The notes beneath the pieces were generated by a model. The model saw only the letters and a list, made by a program, of their open reading frames with translations. It searched no databases and was not told the origin of the DNA. Below, piece after piece: positions 8,671 through 17,391 of a stretch of DNA of 64,000 nucleotides (position 1 is its first letter; each line of letters opens with the position of its first letter). The position numbers and the translations under genes were made by a program. The stretch comes from Alkalibacterium sp. AK22 (lineage in GTDB: Bacteria > Bacillota > Bacilli > Lactobacillales > Carnobacteriaceae_A), in assembly GCF_000585255.1 (NCBI RefSeq), contig NZ_JANL01000035.1, positions 1-64,000 of the forward strand, given 5' to 3'.

Positions 8671-9428
8671 GACGGGTGTCCACCTTCTCCCAGATTTCTG
8701 TCCTGATGGTAGGTCTGGTCGATTGCCTCTTCTGTAAAGGCCTCCTTAACAGAGCCTTCAGCAATCACTTCCCTATTGATCAGCACGACATCATCAAAAT
8801 ACTGCTTGACTGTCTGCAAGTCATGGTGGACAACGATTACCGTTTTTCCTTGTCTGACCAACCCCTTCAGTAGTTGCATAATGATTCGCTCCGTCTTCAT
8901 ATCTACACCAGCTAGGGGTTCATCCATGATGTATATATCCGCCTCCTGTGCCAGTGCACGGGCCAGAAACACCCGCTGGCGTTGGCCTCCGGAAAGCTGG
9001 CTGATCTGCCTAGAAGCAAAGGTAGGCAGACCGACCTTCAAAAGCATTTGCTTGGCAATTTCCTTGTCCTTTTTACCTGGTCGTCTGATCCAGCCCAAAT
9101 GACCGTAGCGGCCCATCAGAACGACATCCATAACGGTTGCCGGAAAATCCCAGTCTACTGTCGTATTTTGCGGAACATAGGCGACTCGGTTTTTGACCGC
9201 TTTGTATGCACGGTCCTGCTGGTCATCGACGGAGAAACTGATACTGCCTGTAATCGGCTGAATAAAACTCAGCATGGACTTGATCAGGGTGGATTTGCCG
9301 GCGCCGTTAGGACCAATCACCGCTGTCAGACGCTCTTTTTTGAATTGGATAGAAATATCCCATAAAACGGGCTTGGCATCGTAGGCAACGGTCAGATGAT
9401 CGACCCTTATCGCTTCGGCTTTATCCAC
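8667..9428 (-). CDS. mntB: ABC transporter ATPase for metal import (MntB-like)
   Basis: Hydrolyses ATP to drive the metal importer. It has 253 residues. Walker A is GPNGAGKST (about 38-46), the Q-loop region reads AYVPQNTTVDWDFPATVMDVV as in ZnuC/MntB/SitB proteins, the signature is LSGGQRQRV, Walker B is IYIMDEPLAGVD, and the H-switch is VVHHD. The start is GTG with AAGGAA upstream. The gene follows the lipoprotein gene after 38 bases and overlaps the first permease gene. Confidence 0.92.
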   Translation of the reverse strand: MDKAEAIRVDHLTVAYDAKPVLWDISIQFKKERLTAVIGPNGAGKSTLIKSMLSFIQPITGSISFSVDDQQDRAYKAVKNRVAYVPQNTTVDWDFPATVMDVVLMGRYGHLGWIRRPGKKDKEIAKQMLLKVGLPTFASRQISQLSGGQRQRVFLARALAQEADIYIMDEPLAGVDMKTERIIMQLLKGLVRQGKTVIVVHHDLQTVKQYFDDVVLINREVIAEGSVKEAFTEEAIDQTYHQDRNLGEGGHPS

Positions 9429-9466
9429 AACAGTTCCTTCTTTCTCTAATAAATTCTTGCTTCTGC

Positions 9467-10441
9467 TTAGTTAGTCAGACCATCGACAATCGTGTCGATA
9501 TTGGCTCTGAACATTTCAATGTAGGTATCTGTTCCGTCATCCGGACTTCCCAAGGCGTCAGAGTAAAGCTCCCCTGCATTTTCCACTTCGTGTCCTCGAC
9601 TGGCAGCTGCTTCAATCAGGGCTTCGATTCCTCTTGGAGATACCGATGTCTCGACAAATACTGCATTGATTTCATTGTCTGCCAGGAAATCAGCCAGACT
9701 ACTGATGTCTGCTGTCCCTGCTTCTGTCTGAGGGTTCAGACCCTGAAGTCCCAGCACTTCAAAATTAAATTCTTCGCCAAAATACTGGAAGGCATCGTGT
9801 GCAGTGACCAGGTATCTTGACTGTTCAGGTACTTCTTCAATTCTTTCTTCTATATATTCTCTTAACTCGGCCAGTTCGTCAAGGTAGTTTTCTGCATTCT
9901 CTCTGAAATAGTCTTCACTTTCCGGCTCTTTTTCACTTAAGCGATCAGCTACATGCTCTGTTACCGTTTCCCAGTGGGCAACACTGAACCAGATATGCGG
10001 ATCGTATTCCAAATCTTCCTCGTCTTCTTCTGGATCCAGCAGTACTGAGGTGTCCATTGCGTCTTCAGCAGTGATGGTAAAGACACCCTGCTGTTCCAGC
10101 TGGTCAAACACTTCAACGAAGCGCTCCTCAAGCATCAAGCCATTATATGCTACGATGTCTGCTTCAGTCATCGCATTGACATCAGATGTAGACGGCTGGT
10201 AATCATGCGGGTCGATTCCAGGACCCATCAGGCCTGTGACCTCAACTCGCTCGCCACCAATCACTTCCATCAGATCGGCCATCATCGTGGTGGTAGCAAC
10301 AACATTCAGCTCAGCTGCTTCTGCAACCTCTTCAGTTGATTCAACTGCTTGCTCATCAACCGCTTCTTCTGTTTCTCCATTTCCACACGCTGCCAGCAGC
10401 ATGACACTTCCAAATAGTAGACTTGCTCTGATCTTTCTCAT
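9467..10441 (-). CDS. mntA: Metal-binding lipoprotein of the ABC importer (MntA/TroA-like)
   Basis: Captures a divalent metal outside the membrane. The signal ends in the lipobox LLAAC, then a very acidic linker (about 22-44). Likely metal ligands are His in DPHDYQPS, His in DPHIWFS, His in VTAHDAFQYFG and Asp in SPDDGTDTY. This TroA/MntA set has His where pneumococcal PsaA has Glu. The His-rich loop typical of ZnuA is missing and is replaced by an acidic run, which favours Mn or Fe over Zn, without proof. First gene of a four-gene operon, AGGAG 8 bases before the ATG, divergent from its probable regulator. Confidence 0.92.
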   Translation of the reverse strand: MRKIRASLLFGSVMLLAACGNGETEEAVDEQAVESTEEVAEAAELNVVATTTMMADLMEVIGGERVEVTGLMGPGIDPHDYQPSTSDVNAMTEADIVAYNGLMLEERFVEVFDQLEQQGVFTITAEDAMDTSVLLDPEEDEEDLEYDPHIWFSVAHWETVTEHVADRLSEKEPESEDYFRENAENYLDELAELREYIEERIEEVPEQSRYLVTAHDAFQYFGEEFNFEVLGLQGLNPQTEAGTADISSLADFLADNEINAVFVETSVSPRGIEALIEAAASRGHEVENAGELYSDALGSPDDGTDTYIEMFRANIDTIVDGLTN

Positions 10442-10484
10442 TACCTAACACTCCTATAATATTTAAATTTAGTCTTTAACTTTT

Positions 10485-10516
10485 TTTAGTCTACCCTAAA
10501 AATATTTTACAGTCAA
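10485..10516 (-). promoter_or_regulatory. mntA promoter with overlapping operator
   Basis: On the minus strand, -35 TTGACT (10511-10516) and -10 TAGACT (10488-10493) are spaced 17 bases. The -10 lies inside an imperfect palindrome, TTTAGGGTAGACTAAA (10485-10500). The element TAGGGTWGACT occurs twice, once over each promoter hexamer. A repressor bound here would block polymerase directly. The DtxR-family regulator next door is the obvious candidate. Confidence 0.6.
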
Positions 10517-10541
10517 CCCTAGTTTATTTTTCAGGCTCATT

Positions 10542-10570
10542 TTGACCTTTCTGCTTAAATATGGTACAAC
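10542..10570 (+). promoter_or_regulatory. Promoter of the DtxR-family regulator gene
   Basis: TTGACC (10542-10547) and TACAAC (10565-10570) are spaced 17 bases, with AAAGGGG then ATG at 10606. It sits back to back with the mntA promoter. Confidence 0.55.
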
Positions 10571-10605
10571 TTTAGAATAGATGAATAATATAAAGGGGTA
10601 ACTTT

Positions 10606-11259
10606 ATGACACCCAATAAAGAAGATTTTATAAAAGCGATTCATGAACTCGGAGGCCAGGATACTGTGGTCACCAACAAAGAGCTGGTCCGTTCACTTTC
10701 CATCTCAGCCGCATCTGTCACGGAAATGAACAACCGGCTGCTCAAGGAAGAGCTGATTACCCACCTGCCTTACCAGGGGGTTCAACTAACTGAAAAAGGG
10801 CTGCTTATCGCCAATCAGCTGATCCGCAAACACCGGATATGGGAAGTCTTTCTGGCTGAAAAGCTTGGTTACGACTGGAATGAAGTGCACGCCGATGCAG
10901 ACTTACTGGAGCACGCTTCATCGGATTTTTTGATTGAGCGCCTGAATATCTTTCTCGGCGAGCCAACTTTCGATCCTCATGGAGGCGTCATTCCGAACAA
11001 AGACGGGACTATTCCTGAAATTCACTCCACCCCACTCATTGAATGCCAGACAGGGGACCGTTTCAAAATAAAAGAAGTTGACGACCAAGAAGACTTTCTG
11101 GAGTACCTTTTGTACAAAAAGGTCAAACTCGGAAAGGAATATACAATCAGCGATATCGAGCCCTACGATGGGCCCTTTACACTGGAAGCCCTTAATGGAG
11201 AGCGGACTCTGATTGGACACAAGGCAGCTTTTAAAATACTTGTTGAACTTCTGAACTGA
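10606..11259 (+). CDS. mntR: DtxR/MntR-family metal-dependent repressor with FeoA-like C-terminal domain
   Basis: Metal-sensing repressor. Residues 1-65 are the winged helix (TNKELVRSLSISAASVTEMNNRLLKEELITHLPYQGVQLTEKG). Residues about 66-140 are the dimerisation and metal-binding domain (LIRKHRIWEVFLAEKLGYDWNEVHADADLLEHA, with H/E/D ligands in the expected places). Residues about 145-217 are an SH3/FeoA-like domain. At 217 residues it is longer than B. subtilis MntR (142) and resembles SloR/ScaR/MtsR of streptococci. Divergent to the importer, with promoter and operator elements between them, so it most likely represses mntABCD when metal is plentiful. Confidence 0.9.
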   Translation: MTPNKEDFIKAIHELGGQDTVVTNKELVRSLSISAASVTEMNNRLLKEELITHLPYQGVQLTEKGLLIANQLIRKHRIWEVFLAEKLGYDWNEVHADADLLEHASSDFLIERLNIFLGEPTFDPHGGVIPNKDGTIPEIHSTPLIECQTGDRFKIKEVDDQEDFLEYLLYKKVKLGKEYTISDIEPYDGPFTLEALNGERTLIGHKAAFKILVELLN

Positions 11260-11295
11260 CTGACAGAGGTCTTCCCTGCAAAGGTCAAACCGTTT

Positions 11296-11325
11296 AAAAA
11301 AAGCGCTCCTATGAGCGTTTTTTTT
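11296..11325 (+). terminator. Terminator after mntR
   Basis: CGCTC-ctat-GAGCG, preceded by A7 and followed by T8; the A and T runs extend the stem. Confidence 0.75.
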
Positions 11326-11381
11326 GTTATCCTGATAATATATAAGCATAAAAAGAGAGAGGTGGGGTTGATGTGACAATC

Positions 11382-11966
11382 ATGAACCGGAAGATTGAAC
11401 AAATAGACGCTCTAAGCTTGCTCAGCCTTCTCCTGTCACTGATTCTTCTTTTTTTCGTGTAGGAGAGTGGAGGCTTTGAATCTCGGGCAAACTTTGTTCG
11501 CTAGGTCAAAAGTTTTGGCTCTTGTGCTGTTGTCTTATTTATCCTGCTCCAGATCCTGCAGCTGTTTCTTCCTCTGCTTCCTTCAGCCATGACCGATATA
11601 GCCGGAGTCGTCCTTTTCATCCTTGTGATTGGAGTCGTCAATAGTTATGTAAGCATCAGCATGTGTTTTATCCTTGCTTTCCTACAAGTACGCCGCTACG
11701 GTGAAACAGCTCTCAGTAGCCTTGTCAGCCAAGCCAGACTTCAAAAATACGAGGCGAATCTAACCAACAGCAAGTCATTCTCACGTTGTTTCACTCTGAT
11801 CACTTTTCTTCCTTTTGCTCCTGATAATGTTATCTGCTATTTGGCTGGACCCTCTGATATGAGCACGCATCGCGTCATCCTGCCCATTTTGCTAAGAAAC
11901 CCTCTTTCCGTTGCTTTCTACAGTATCGGCTGGTTCAATCTGCTTCAGTTTATCGGTTTCCTGTGA
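11382..11966 (+). pseudogene. TVP38/TMEM64 (DedA-like) membrane protein gene with two in-frame amber stops
   Basis: Reading one frame from ATG 11382 to TGA 11964 gives 194 codons broken only by TAG at 11460 (codon 27) and 11502 (codon 41). The rest is a coherent membrane protein. An N-terminal helix SLLSLLLSLILLFFV precedes the first stop. After the second come LFILLQILQLFLPLLPS, FLQVRRYGE and then ITFLPFAPDNVICYLAG and LLRNPLSVAFYSIGWF. Those last motifs match the TVP38/SNARE-associated family (usual pattern PFFPDD.LCY.AG, then GKP.S...YS). Several family glycines are replaced, as expected under relaxed selection. GAGAGAGGTGG lies upstream, and a GTG at 11373 is also in frame. A shorter product could restart at ATG 11589. 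No frameshift is needed. Confidence 0.75.
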
Positions 11967-12031
11967 CGCATTAAAGAGACTTGCTCACTTTATTGTCTGG
12001 TCTAATTTCTTCTATATAAGTTCTTTCTGCA

Positions 12032-12040
12032 TGGTATACT
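12032..12040 (+). promoter_or_regulatory. Extended -10 promoter of the pullulanase gene
   Basis: TGG followed by TATACT (12035-12040) is an extended -10. No good -35 is seen. The ATG lies 30 bases downstream behind GAAAGGA. Confidence 0.45.
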
Positions 12041-12069
12041 CTTGTTAGAAAGAGGAAAGGAATTTTGCT

Positions 12070-14055
12070 ATGGATATCAAACAGCCCCTTGAATTGCGCA
12101 TCCCGTATCTGGAAGACCGCCTGTATGAAAAAAATGATTTGGGTCTCAATTATCATCAGAATTATTCAACGTTTAAAGTCTGGTCTCCCCTTGCCAAAGA
12201 AGCCTGGCTCTGCCTATATGACTCCGCTGATGCCTTAGATCCTGTCCGCAAACTCCGCATGACTGCCAGAGAAAATGTCTGGTCTATTAAAGTCAGCGAT
12301 GATTTGAACGGGTATTTCTATACGTATGTTTTTGTGCACGATAAAAAAGAAGTGGAAACAGCCGATCTGTATAGTACAGCTGTCGGCCTGAACGGTGACC
12401 GCTCGGCAATCATCAACTTAAGCGACACCGATCCTGAAGGATGGCAGGAAGATTATTTTGATCAGGTTGATGCTATTACTGAAGCCATCATCTACGAAGT
12501 GCATGTGGAAGATTTTTCGAGTGACGAAGCAGCTGATTTCAACCCGGACTTCCGCGGGAAATACTTGGCTTTTACTGAAACAGGAGTGACTGTGGAAGGT
12601 GTCTCTGACCAGCCAGCCGGCCTGGACTATCTGACTGACCTGGGTATCAATTATGTTCATGTCTTACCTGCCTTCGATTACCAGAATGATGAAGAATCTA
12701 ATGCTTACAACTGGGGCTATGATCCTAAAAATTACATGGTACCGGAAGGCAAGTATGCCACAGATCCCGCTGACCCGACTGCACGCATCAGAGAATTCAA
12801 GGCCATGGTCGCCAGTCTGCATGCCCGGGGAATCGGTGTCATTCTCGATGTCGTCTACAATCACACCTTTGATCTTGGTCGATCCGCCTTCCAGAAAACC
12901 GTACCCGACTATTATTACCGACAGAACCAAGACGGTTCTCCTGCCAATGGTTCCGGCTGTGGCAATGAAACTGCCAGTGAACGACGAATGATGCGTAAAT
13001 ACATCATTGATTCGCTGATGTACTGGATTGAAGAGTACCACATCGACGGTATCCGTTTTGACTTGATGGGCCTGCATGATGTGCAGACGATGAACCTGCT
13101 GAGAGAGACGCTGAATGCCAATGGCCATGAAAAGGTCCTAATATACGGCGAGCCATGGAACGCAGGCAGTGTTGCTATATTTGAACCCAATAAGCCCGCG
13201 GACAAGTACCATGTGGGAGAACTGGCCGATGGAATTGCGATATTTAATGACGAATTCCGTGATGCTATTAAAGGTCCAGTTTTTGATGCCGGTCAAGGCG
13301 CCTTTCTTCAAGGAGCCAACGGTCGTGAAGGCAGTGCCTATTCAAACAGCGATCTGATTGCTAGTATTTTGGCCAATACCCAGCAGCATGTCGGCCGCTT
13401 CAGTCTTCCCCAGGAAAAGAACTGGGCCCGTACACCAGCACAGGTCGTTACCTATGCCTCGGCTCACGACAATCTAACACTTTACGACAAGCTGGTCGCA
13501 TCGCGCACCGATCGCAGCTCCTACGGACGAAACGTCGAGCTGATTCAACTGAATAAAATCAATGCGGCCCTTTTGTTCACTTCCCTGGGCGGTACCTTTT
13601 TCCAGGCTGGTGAAGAGTTTGCCCGGACCAAAGCCGGAGATGAGAACAGCTACCGCTCTTCCATCAACATCAATCAGCTGGATTGGAGGCGTGCTTATGA
13701 TAACAAAGATTTAAGAAACTACTACAAAGGTATGATTCAGATTCGCAGACACTACCGGCCACTTCAGGACAGGACCAACAAGACCGGTGACAATATCACT
13801 TTCTCTCAGTTGAGAGAAAACGTCATCGCCTACACCATTCCCAACACGTCGGGTGAAGGCGACTGGTCAATCATGGCGGTGATTGCCAATACAAGCGACC
13901 ATTCCGACTGGGTCGAATTGAAAAGCAGTTTCCCGCTTCCCGATGAATGGACGATTTTAGCCAACCGGCATACAGCGGGAACCCGTTCTCTAGGAACAGT
14001 TATCGGCAATCTTCTGCTGATCAATTCGAAGGAAGTTCTGGTTCTCGTCGCCTGA
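12070..14055 (+). CDS. pulA: Type I pullulanase (GH13_14)
   Basis: Hydrolyses alpha-1,6 branch points of pullulan, glycogen or limit dextrins. It has 661 residues and no signal peptide, so it is cytoplasmic, like AmyX-type enzymes that debranch stored or imported glucan. Residues about 1-100 are a CBM48-like module (FKVWSPLAKEAWLCLYD). The pullulanase I signature YNWGYDPKNY starts at 213. GH13 conserved regions are DVVYNHT, GIRFDLMGLHD (nucleophile Asp331), IYGEPW (acid/base Glu361) and ASAHDNLTLYD (Asp467). A C-terminal beta domain follows. The lysR-type gene starts 39 bases downstream on the same strand and may share the transcript. Confidence 0.94.
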   Translation: MDIKQPLELRIPYLEDRLYEKNDLGLNYHQNYSTFKVWSPLAKEAWLCLYDSADALDPVRKLRMTARENVWSIKVSDDLNGYFYTYVFVHDKKEVETADLYSTAVGLNGDRSAIINLSDTDPEGWQEDYFDQVDAITEAIIYEVHVEDFSSDEAADFNPDFRGKYLAFTETGVTVEGVSDQPAGLDYLTDLGINYVHVLPAFDYQNDEESNAYNWGYDPKNYMVPEGKYATDPADPTARIREFKAMVASLHARGIGVILDVVYNHTFDLGRSAFQKTVPDYYYRQNQDGSPANGSGCGNETASERRMMRKYIIDSLMYWIEEYHIDGIRFDLMGLHDVQTMNLLRETLNANGHEKVLIYGEPWNAGSVAIFEPNKPADKYHVGELADGIAIFNDEFRDAIKGPVFDAGQGAFLQGANGREGSAYSNSDLIASILANTQQHVGRFSLPQEKNWARTPAQVVTYASAHDNLTLYDKLVASRTDRSSYGRNVELIQLNKINAALLFTSLGGTFFQAGEEFARTKAGDENSYRSSININQLDWRRAYDNKDLRNYYKGMIQIRRHYRPLQDRTNKTGDNITFSQLRENVIAYTIPNTSGEGDWSIMAVIANTSDHSDWVELKSSFPLPDEWTILANRHTAGTRSLGTVIGNLLLINSKEVLVLVA

Positions 14056-14094
14056 TTGCGCAAAAAACTTTAATGATGAAGGAGATCCTCAGTT

Positions 14095-15027
14095 ATGGAT
14101 ATCAAGCAATTGTCCTATTTTGTAGCCATTGTCGAAGCGGATTTTAATATGTCGCAGGCTTCCAAGTATCTTCACTTGTCCCAGCCGGCTCTAAGTCAGA
14201 CGATTTCTAACCTCGAACGTAATGAAAATGTCCAGTTGTTCGAGCGCTCCCACGGCAGACTTCAAAATCTAACAGCTGCCGGAGAGATCCTGTTTGCCCA
14301 CGCTAAAGACATTATCAGCAAATACGAACTCATGATGGAAGACCTTCAAGAAGAGTCCTCCCAGCTTAAAGGCAATCTGAAAATCGGCATTCCACCGGTT
14401 GTGATTTCAGTCGTCTTTCCGGAAATTTTACCGAAGCTGCTGTCGGAAAACCCCAAAATCGGCTTCGAAATCAAAGAAGCGGGTGCCGTAGAGCTCAAAA
14501 AAGGTCTGCTTCTGCAGGAACTGCCCATTGCTGTCTTGCTAAAGCCAACGGAACTGGACAGCGAGTCTGTAGAAGAGGTTCAGCTGTCCAGAGATACCCT
14601 GTCAGCTTTTATGAGCAAAGACCATCCCCTTGCCTTGAAGGACAAGCTGGAGTGGGCCGATTTGCATAATGAGAAAATGGCCCTGTTTGATTCCACCTAT
14701 ATGATCCATCATCAGTTGCAGAAAAAGTTTGCCAGTTTGCAGATCAAGCCGCAGCTCTCCTTGCAGTCTGCTTCGTGGGATCTACTTTTAAATGCCACCC
14801 GTAATTCCAGTCTGATCACTATTTTGCCGACTCCAGTCGCCAAGTATTATTCCATGACCGATGTAATCCGAAAGGAATTTGTCCACCCCCTGTACTGGGA
14901 AGTGGTTCTTTGCCGGAGAAAGCAGAAGCGCTATTCAAGAGTCGAAAACTATGTCTTCAACTACATGCGTGACTACTATGCTCTGGACAGTCAGTTACAG
15001 GCCCGCGTCGGATCGGCAAAGAGCTGA
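14095..15027 (+). CDS. LysR-family transcriptional regulator
   Basis: The N-terminal winged helix (1-60) reads MDIKQLSYFVAIVEADFNMS, then LHLSQPALSQTISNLE, LFERS and LTAAGEILF. Residues about 90-295 are the effector-binding domain (LKGNLKIGIPPVVISVVFPEILPKLL). AAGGAG precedes the ATG. It converges on the hydroxybutyrate operon across a shared terminator and follows pulA. Neither arrangement is the classic divergent LysR layout, so the target is unclear; the hydroxybutyrate operon is the better guess. Confidence 0.9.
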   Translation: MDIKQLSYFVAIVEADFNMSQASKYLHLSQPALSQTISNLERNENVQLFERSHGRLQNLTAAGEILFAHAKDIISKYELMMEDLQEESSQLKGNLKIGIPPVVISVVFPEILPKLLSENPKIGFEIKEAGAVELKKGLLLQELPIAVLLKPTELDSESVEEVQLSRDTLSAFMSKDHPLALKDKLEWADLHNEKMALFDSTYMIHHQLQKKFASLQIKPQLSLQSASWDLLLNATRNSSLITILPTPVAKYYSMTDVIRKEFVHPLYWEVVLCRRKQKRYSRVENYVFNYMRDYYALDSQLQARVGSAKS

Positions 15028-15062
15028 TGCAGAGGATCTGCCTCCGCTAAAACTCTGCTCCG

Positions 15063-15110
15063 AAAAAAAGGCGATACTTTCAGCTATAAACTGAAAGTAT
15101 CGCCTTTTTT
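15063..15110. terminator. Strong bidirectional terminator between lysR-type gene and gntP
   Basis: GGCGATACTTTCAG and CTGAAAGTATCGCC make a perfect 14-bp stem with a 7-base loop. A7 lies on the left and T6 on the right. Confidence 0.92.
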
Positions 15111-15120
15111 ATTTTCGCTT

Positions 15121-16425
15121 TTAATATATGCCTACTGAAGCCAGTCCAATAGCCACGATAGCAGACAGAATGGGAATAATGATTCCGACGACGGCAATGT
15201 CCATGTAACTTTGCTTGTGTGTCAGTGTCGTAATGGTCAAGAGGGTCAATACTGCTCCGTTATGTGGCAAAACATCGAGTCCACCTGAGGAAATGGAAGC
15301 AATACGGTGGAAAGCTTCCGGAGCAATACCGGTTGTCTGAGACAGCTGGAAGTACTGTTCTCCCAATGCTTCCAGTGCGATTCCCATTCCCCCGGAAGCT
15401 GATCCGGTCGCTCCAGCCAGCAGGTTGACGGCTACCGCTAAAGATACCAAAGGATTACCCGGAATCGACATCAAAGCGGAGGTCAAAACGGCAAAGCCAG
15501 GAACGGCCTGAACAATCGTACCAAAACCGACAGCGGCACTGGTATTGATAATAGCGGTGACCGACCCTTTGGCTCCATCGTTGATTGAGCTCGTGATCCC
15601 AATACTTTTAATTCTCGGCAAGCTCAGTAGCAGGATCAGTAAAATCCCTGCAAAGAGTGCTACCACAATATTCCACTCAAGTACGTTTAGCGTAACCAGA
15701 ACGGAAACCAGCGGAAGCAGCGACAGGAAGACATTAGGGACTTCACCTGCTACTTCTACTACAGTGTTGTCTTTAGGTTCATCAAAGACTTCGCCATTTT
15801 TAACCAGCTGACTTTGTCTCCACATCAGATAGAAATACCCCCCGATAGCCATGACCAGCGCCGCTGCAATCCCCATAACGGGGGCAGCTGTCGGTGTAGT
15901 CTGGAAATACGGCATGGGGATTAGATTCTGGATCTGAGGTGTTCCCGGTATAGCAGTCATCGTAAAGGTAAATGCTCCTAAAGCAATCGTTGCCGGTATC
16001 AAGCGTCTAGGCAAGTTCGCCTCTCTAAAGAGCGAAAGAGCCAACGGATAAACGGCAAAGACAACGACGAACAGGCTGATTCCCCCGTAAGTCAGCACAG
16101 CCGCTGACAGAAAAACACCCAGAATGGCCCTTTTCTTGCCTAAGAGTCTGGATAAAGTCAAGGCCACCGAACGTGCCATACCTGTATCTTCCATCAGCTT
16201 CCCAAAGATTGAACTCAGCATGAATACTGGGAACCAGGTCTGAAGAAAGCCGACCAAGCCGGACATGTAAATGCCGGTATACGCTTCCAACAGGTCCAGC
16301 CCGCCTGTCCAGGCGACAAAACCAGCCGCCAGCGGAGCCACCCAGATGATTGAATAGCCCAGATAAGCCAAGCCCATCAATATAAATAAGCCAACAATAA
16401 TTCCTAATACTTCCACATTTCTCAC
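15121..16425 (-). CDS. GntP-family permease, probable 3-hydroxybutyrate transporter
   Basis: Integral membrane H+ symporter of organic acids. The 434 residues have about 12 hydrophobic segments. GntP/CitMHS traits are FPVFMLSSIFGKLMEDTGMARSVA, LTYGGISLFVVVFAVYPLA, and near the end TGSASGGMGIALE with SISSGGLDVLPHNGAVLTLLT. It is the last gene of an operon with 3-hydroxybutyrate dehydrogenase, 3-oxoacid CoA-transferase and thiolase, so the substrate is inferred to be D-3-hydroxybutyrate or acetoacetate. A gap of about 126 bases separates it from the dehydrogenase gene. Gluconate is unlikely given these neighbours. Confidence 0.85.
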   Translation of the reverse strand: MRNVEVLGIIVGLFILMGLAYLGYSIIWVAPLAAGFVAWTGGLDLLEAYTGIYMSGLVGFLQTWFPVFMLSSIFGKLMEDTGMARSVALTLSRLLGKKRAILGVFLSAAVLTYGGISLFVVVFAVYPLALSLFREANLPRRLIPATIALGAFTFTMTAIPGTPQIQNLIPMPYFQTTPTAAPVMGIAAALVMAIGGYFYLMWRQSQLVKNGEVFDEPKDNTVVEVAGEVPNVFLSLLPLVSVLVTLNVLEWNIVVALFAGILLILLLSLPRIKSIGITSSINDGAKGSVTAIINTSAAVGFGTIVQAVPGFAVLTSALMSIPGNPLVSLAVAVNLLAGATGSASGGMGIALEALGEQYFQLSQTTGIAPEAFHRIASISSGGLDVLPHNGAVLTLLTITTLTHKQSYMDIAVVGIIIPILSAIVAIGLASVGIY

Positions 16426-16551
16426 TCCTCTTTCTACGTAGGTGATTTGTTCGATTCACTAGGCAGTCCCTTACCTAAAGTGTATTCTTTACACACGGAA
16501 AGGCCGGTGAAAGCCGACCACAGCCTGCTTCCACCGTCACTCTTTCGCTAT

Positions 16552-17328
16552 TTACTGGGCAGTGTACCCGCCGTCAAGCACAAGTGCCTGACCGGTAATC
16601 CCCTGCGCTTTTTCACTGCTGATGAACATGGCATAGTGTGCAATTTCGGATACGTCCAGCAACCGTTTTTGCGGAACCAGCGGATAAATAACATCCTGAA
16701 GGACACTTTCCAGGGGTACATTGCGTGTCTGAGCCAGGTCATTCAGTTGTCCTCTGACCAATGGGGTATCCACGTAACCCGGGCAGATCGCATTAACCGT
16801 CACACCGTATTCAGCTGCTTCCAAAGCAGCTACTTTCGTCAGTCCAATAACTCCGTGCTTAGCACTGTTATAGGCGGATTTCCCAGCAAAGCCGATCAGA
16901 CCATTAATGGATGCCATATTCAGGATACGTCCGAATCCCTGCTTCTTCATAATTGGCATAGCATGCTTAATTGCCATGAAAGGAGCCGTCAGCATGACTT
17001 TGATCATAAATTCATACTTGGCTGTAGGGAAATCTTCGATAGGTGACACGTGCTGTAAGCCGGCATTGTTCAGCAGTACATCCAGACGGCCGTATTTTTC
17101 AACTGTCTGTTCGATGGCAGACTTGATATCTTCTTCAGATGTGACGTCCACTTTGATCCCGAGACAGTCTTTTCCATCCTTTTGAAGTGCGCCGGTCACT
17201 TCTTTTACTTTCTCTTCATTGATATCCGTGAAAACGACTTTGGCCCCAGCATTCAAAAACTCCATCCCAATAGAGTGTCCGATTCCACTTGCTGCTCCTG
17301 TAATAAATACGACTTGTCCTTCTACCAT
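16552..17328 (-). CDS. D-3-hydroxybutyrate dehydrogenase, SDR family
   Basis: NAD+-dependent oxidation of D-3-hydroxybutyrate to acetoacetate in the cytoplasm. It has 259 residues. The cofactor site is TGAASGIGHSIG near the N-terminus; NNAGLQHVSPIEDFP, NMASINGLIGFAGKSAYNSAKHG (catalytic Ser, Tyr, Lys) and CPGYVDTPLV follow. HVSPIEDFP and the C-terminal LVLDGGYTAQ are characteristic of bacterial 3-HBDH. The ATG at 17328 is chosen because GGAGG lies just before it; a TTG 15 bases upstream would overlap that site. It lies after the CoA-transferase genes, whose product would activate the acetoacetate it makes. Confidence 0.9.
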   Translation of the reverse strand: MVEGQVVFITGAASGIGHSIGMEFLNAGAKVVFTDINEEKVKEVTGALQKDGKDCLGIKVDVTSEEDIKSAIEQTVEKYGRLDVLLNNAGLQHVSPIEDFPTAKYEFMIKVMLTAPFMAIKHAMPIMKKQGFGRILNMASINGLIGFAGKSAYNSAKHGVIGLTKVAALEAAEYGVTVNAICPGYVDTPLVRGQLNDLAQTRNVPLESVLQDVIYPLVPQKRLLDVSEIAHYAMFISSEKAQGITGQALVLDGGYTAQ

Positions 17329-17391
17329 ATCTGATTCCTCCAATTTTTATTTGCTTGGTCATGATTTTCAAAAAGTGCATTTAGATGTCTA

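Noticed and set aside
11382-11966. Amber recoding (readthrough) as an intended feature
   Set aside because: No selenocysteine- or pyrrolysine-type context can be seen, other genes end freely in TAG, and lost family glycines fit simple decay.
16447-17046. 199-codon open frame antisense to the hydroxybutyrate dehydrogenase gene
   Set aside because: The SDR gene on the minus strand is complete and well supported.
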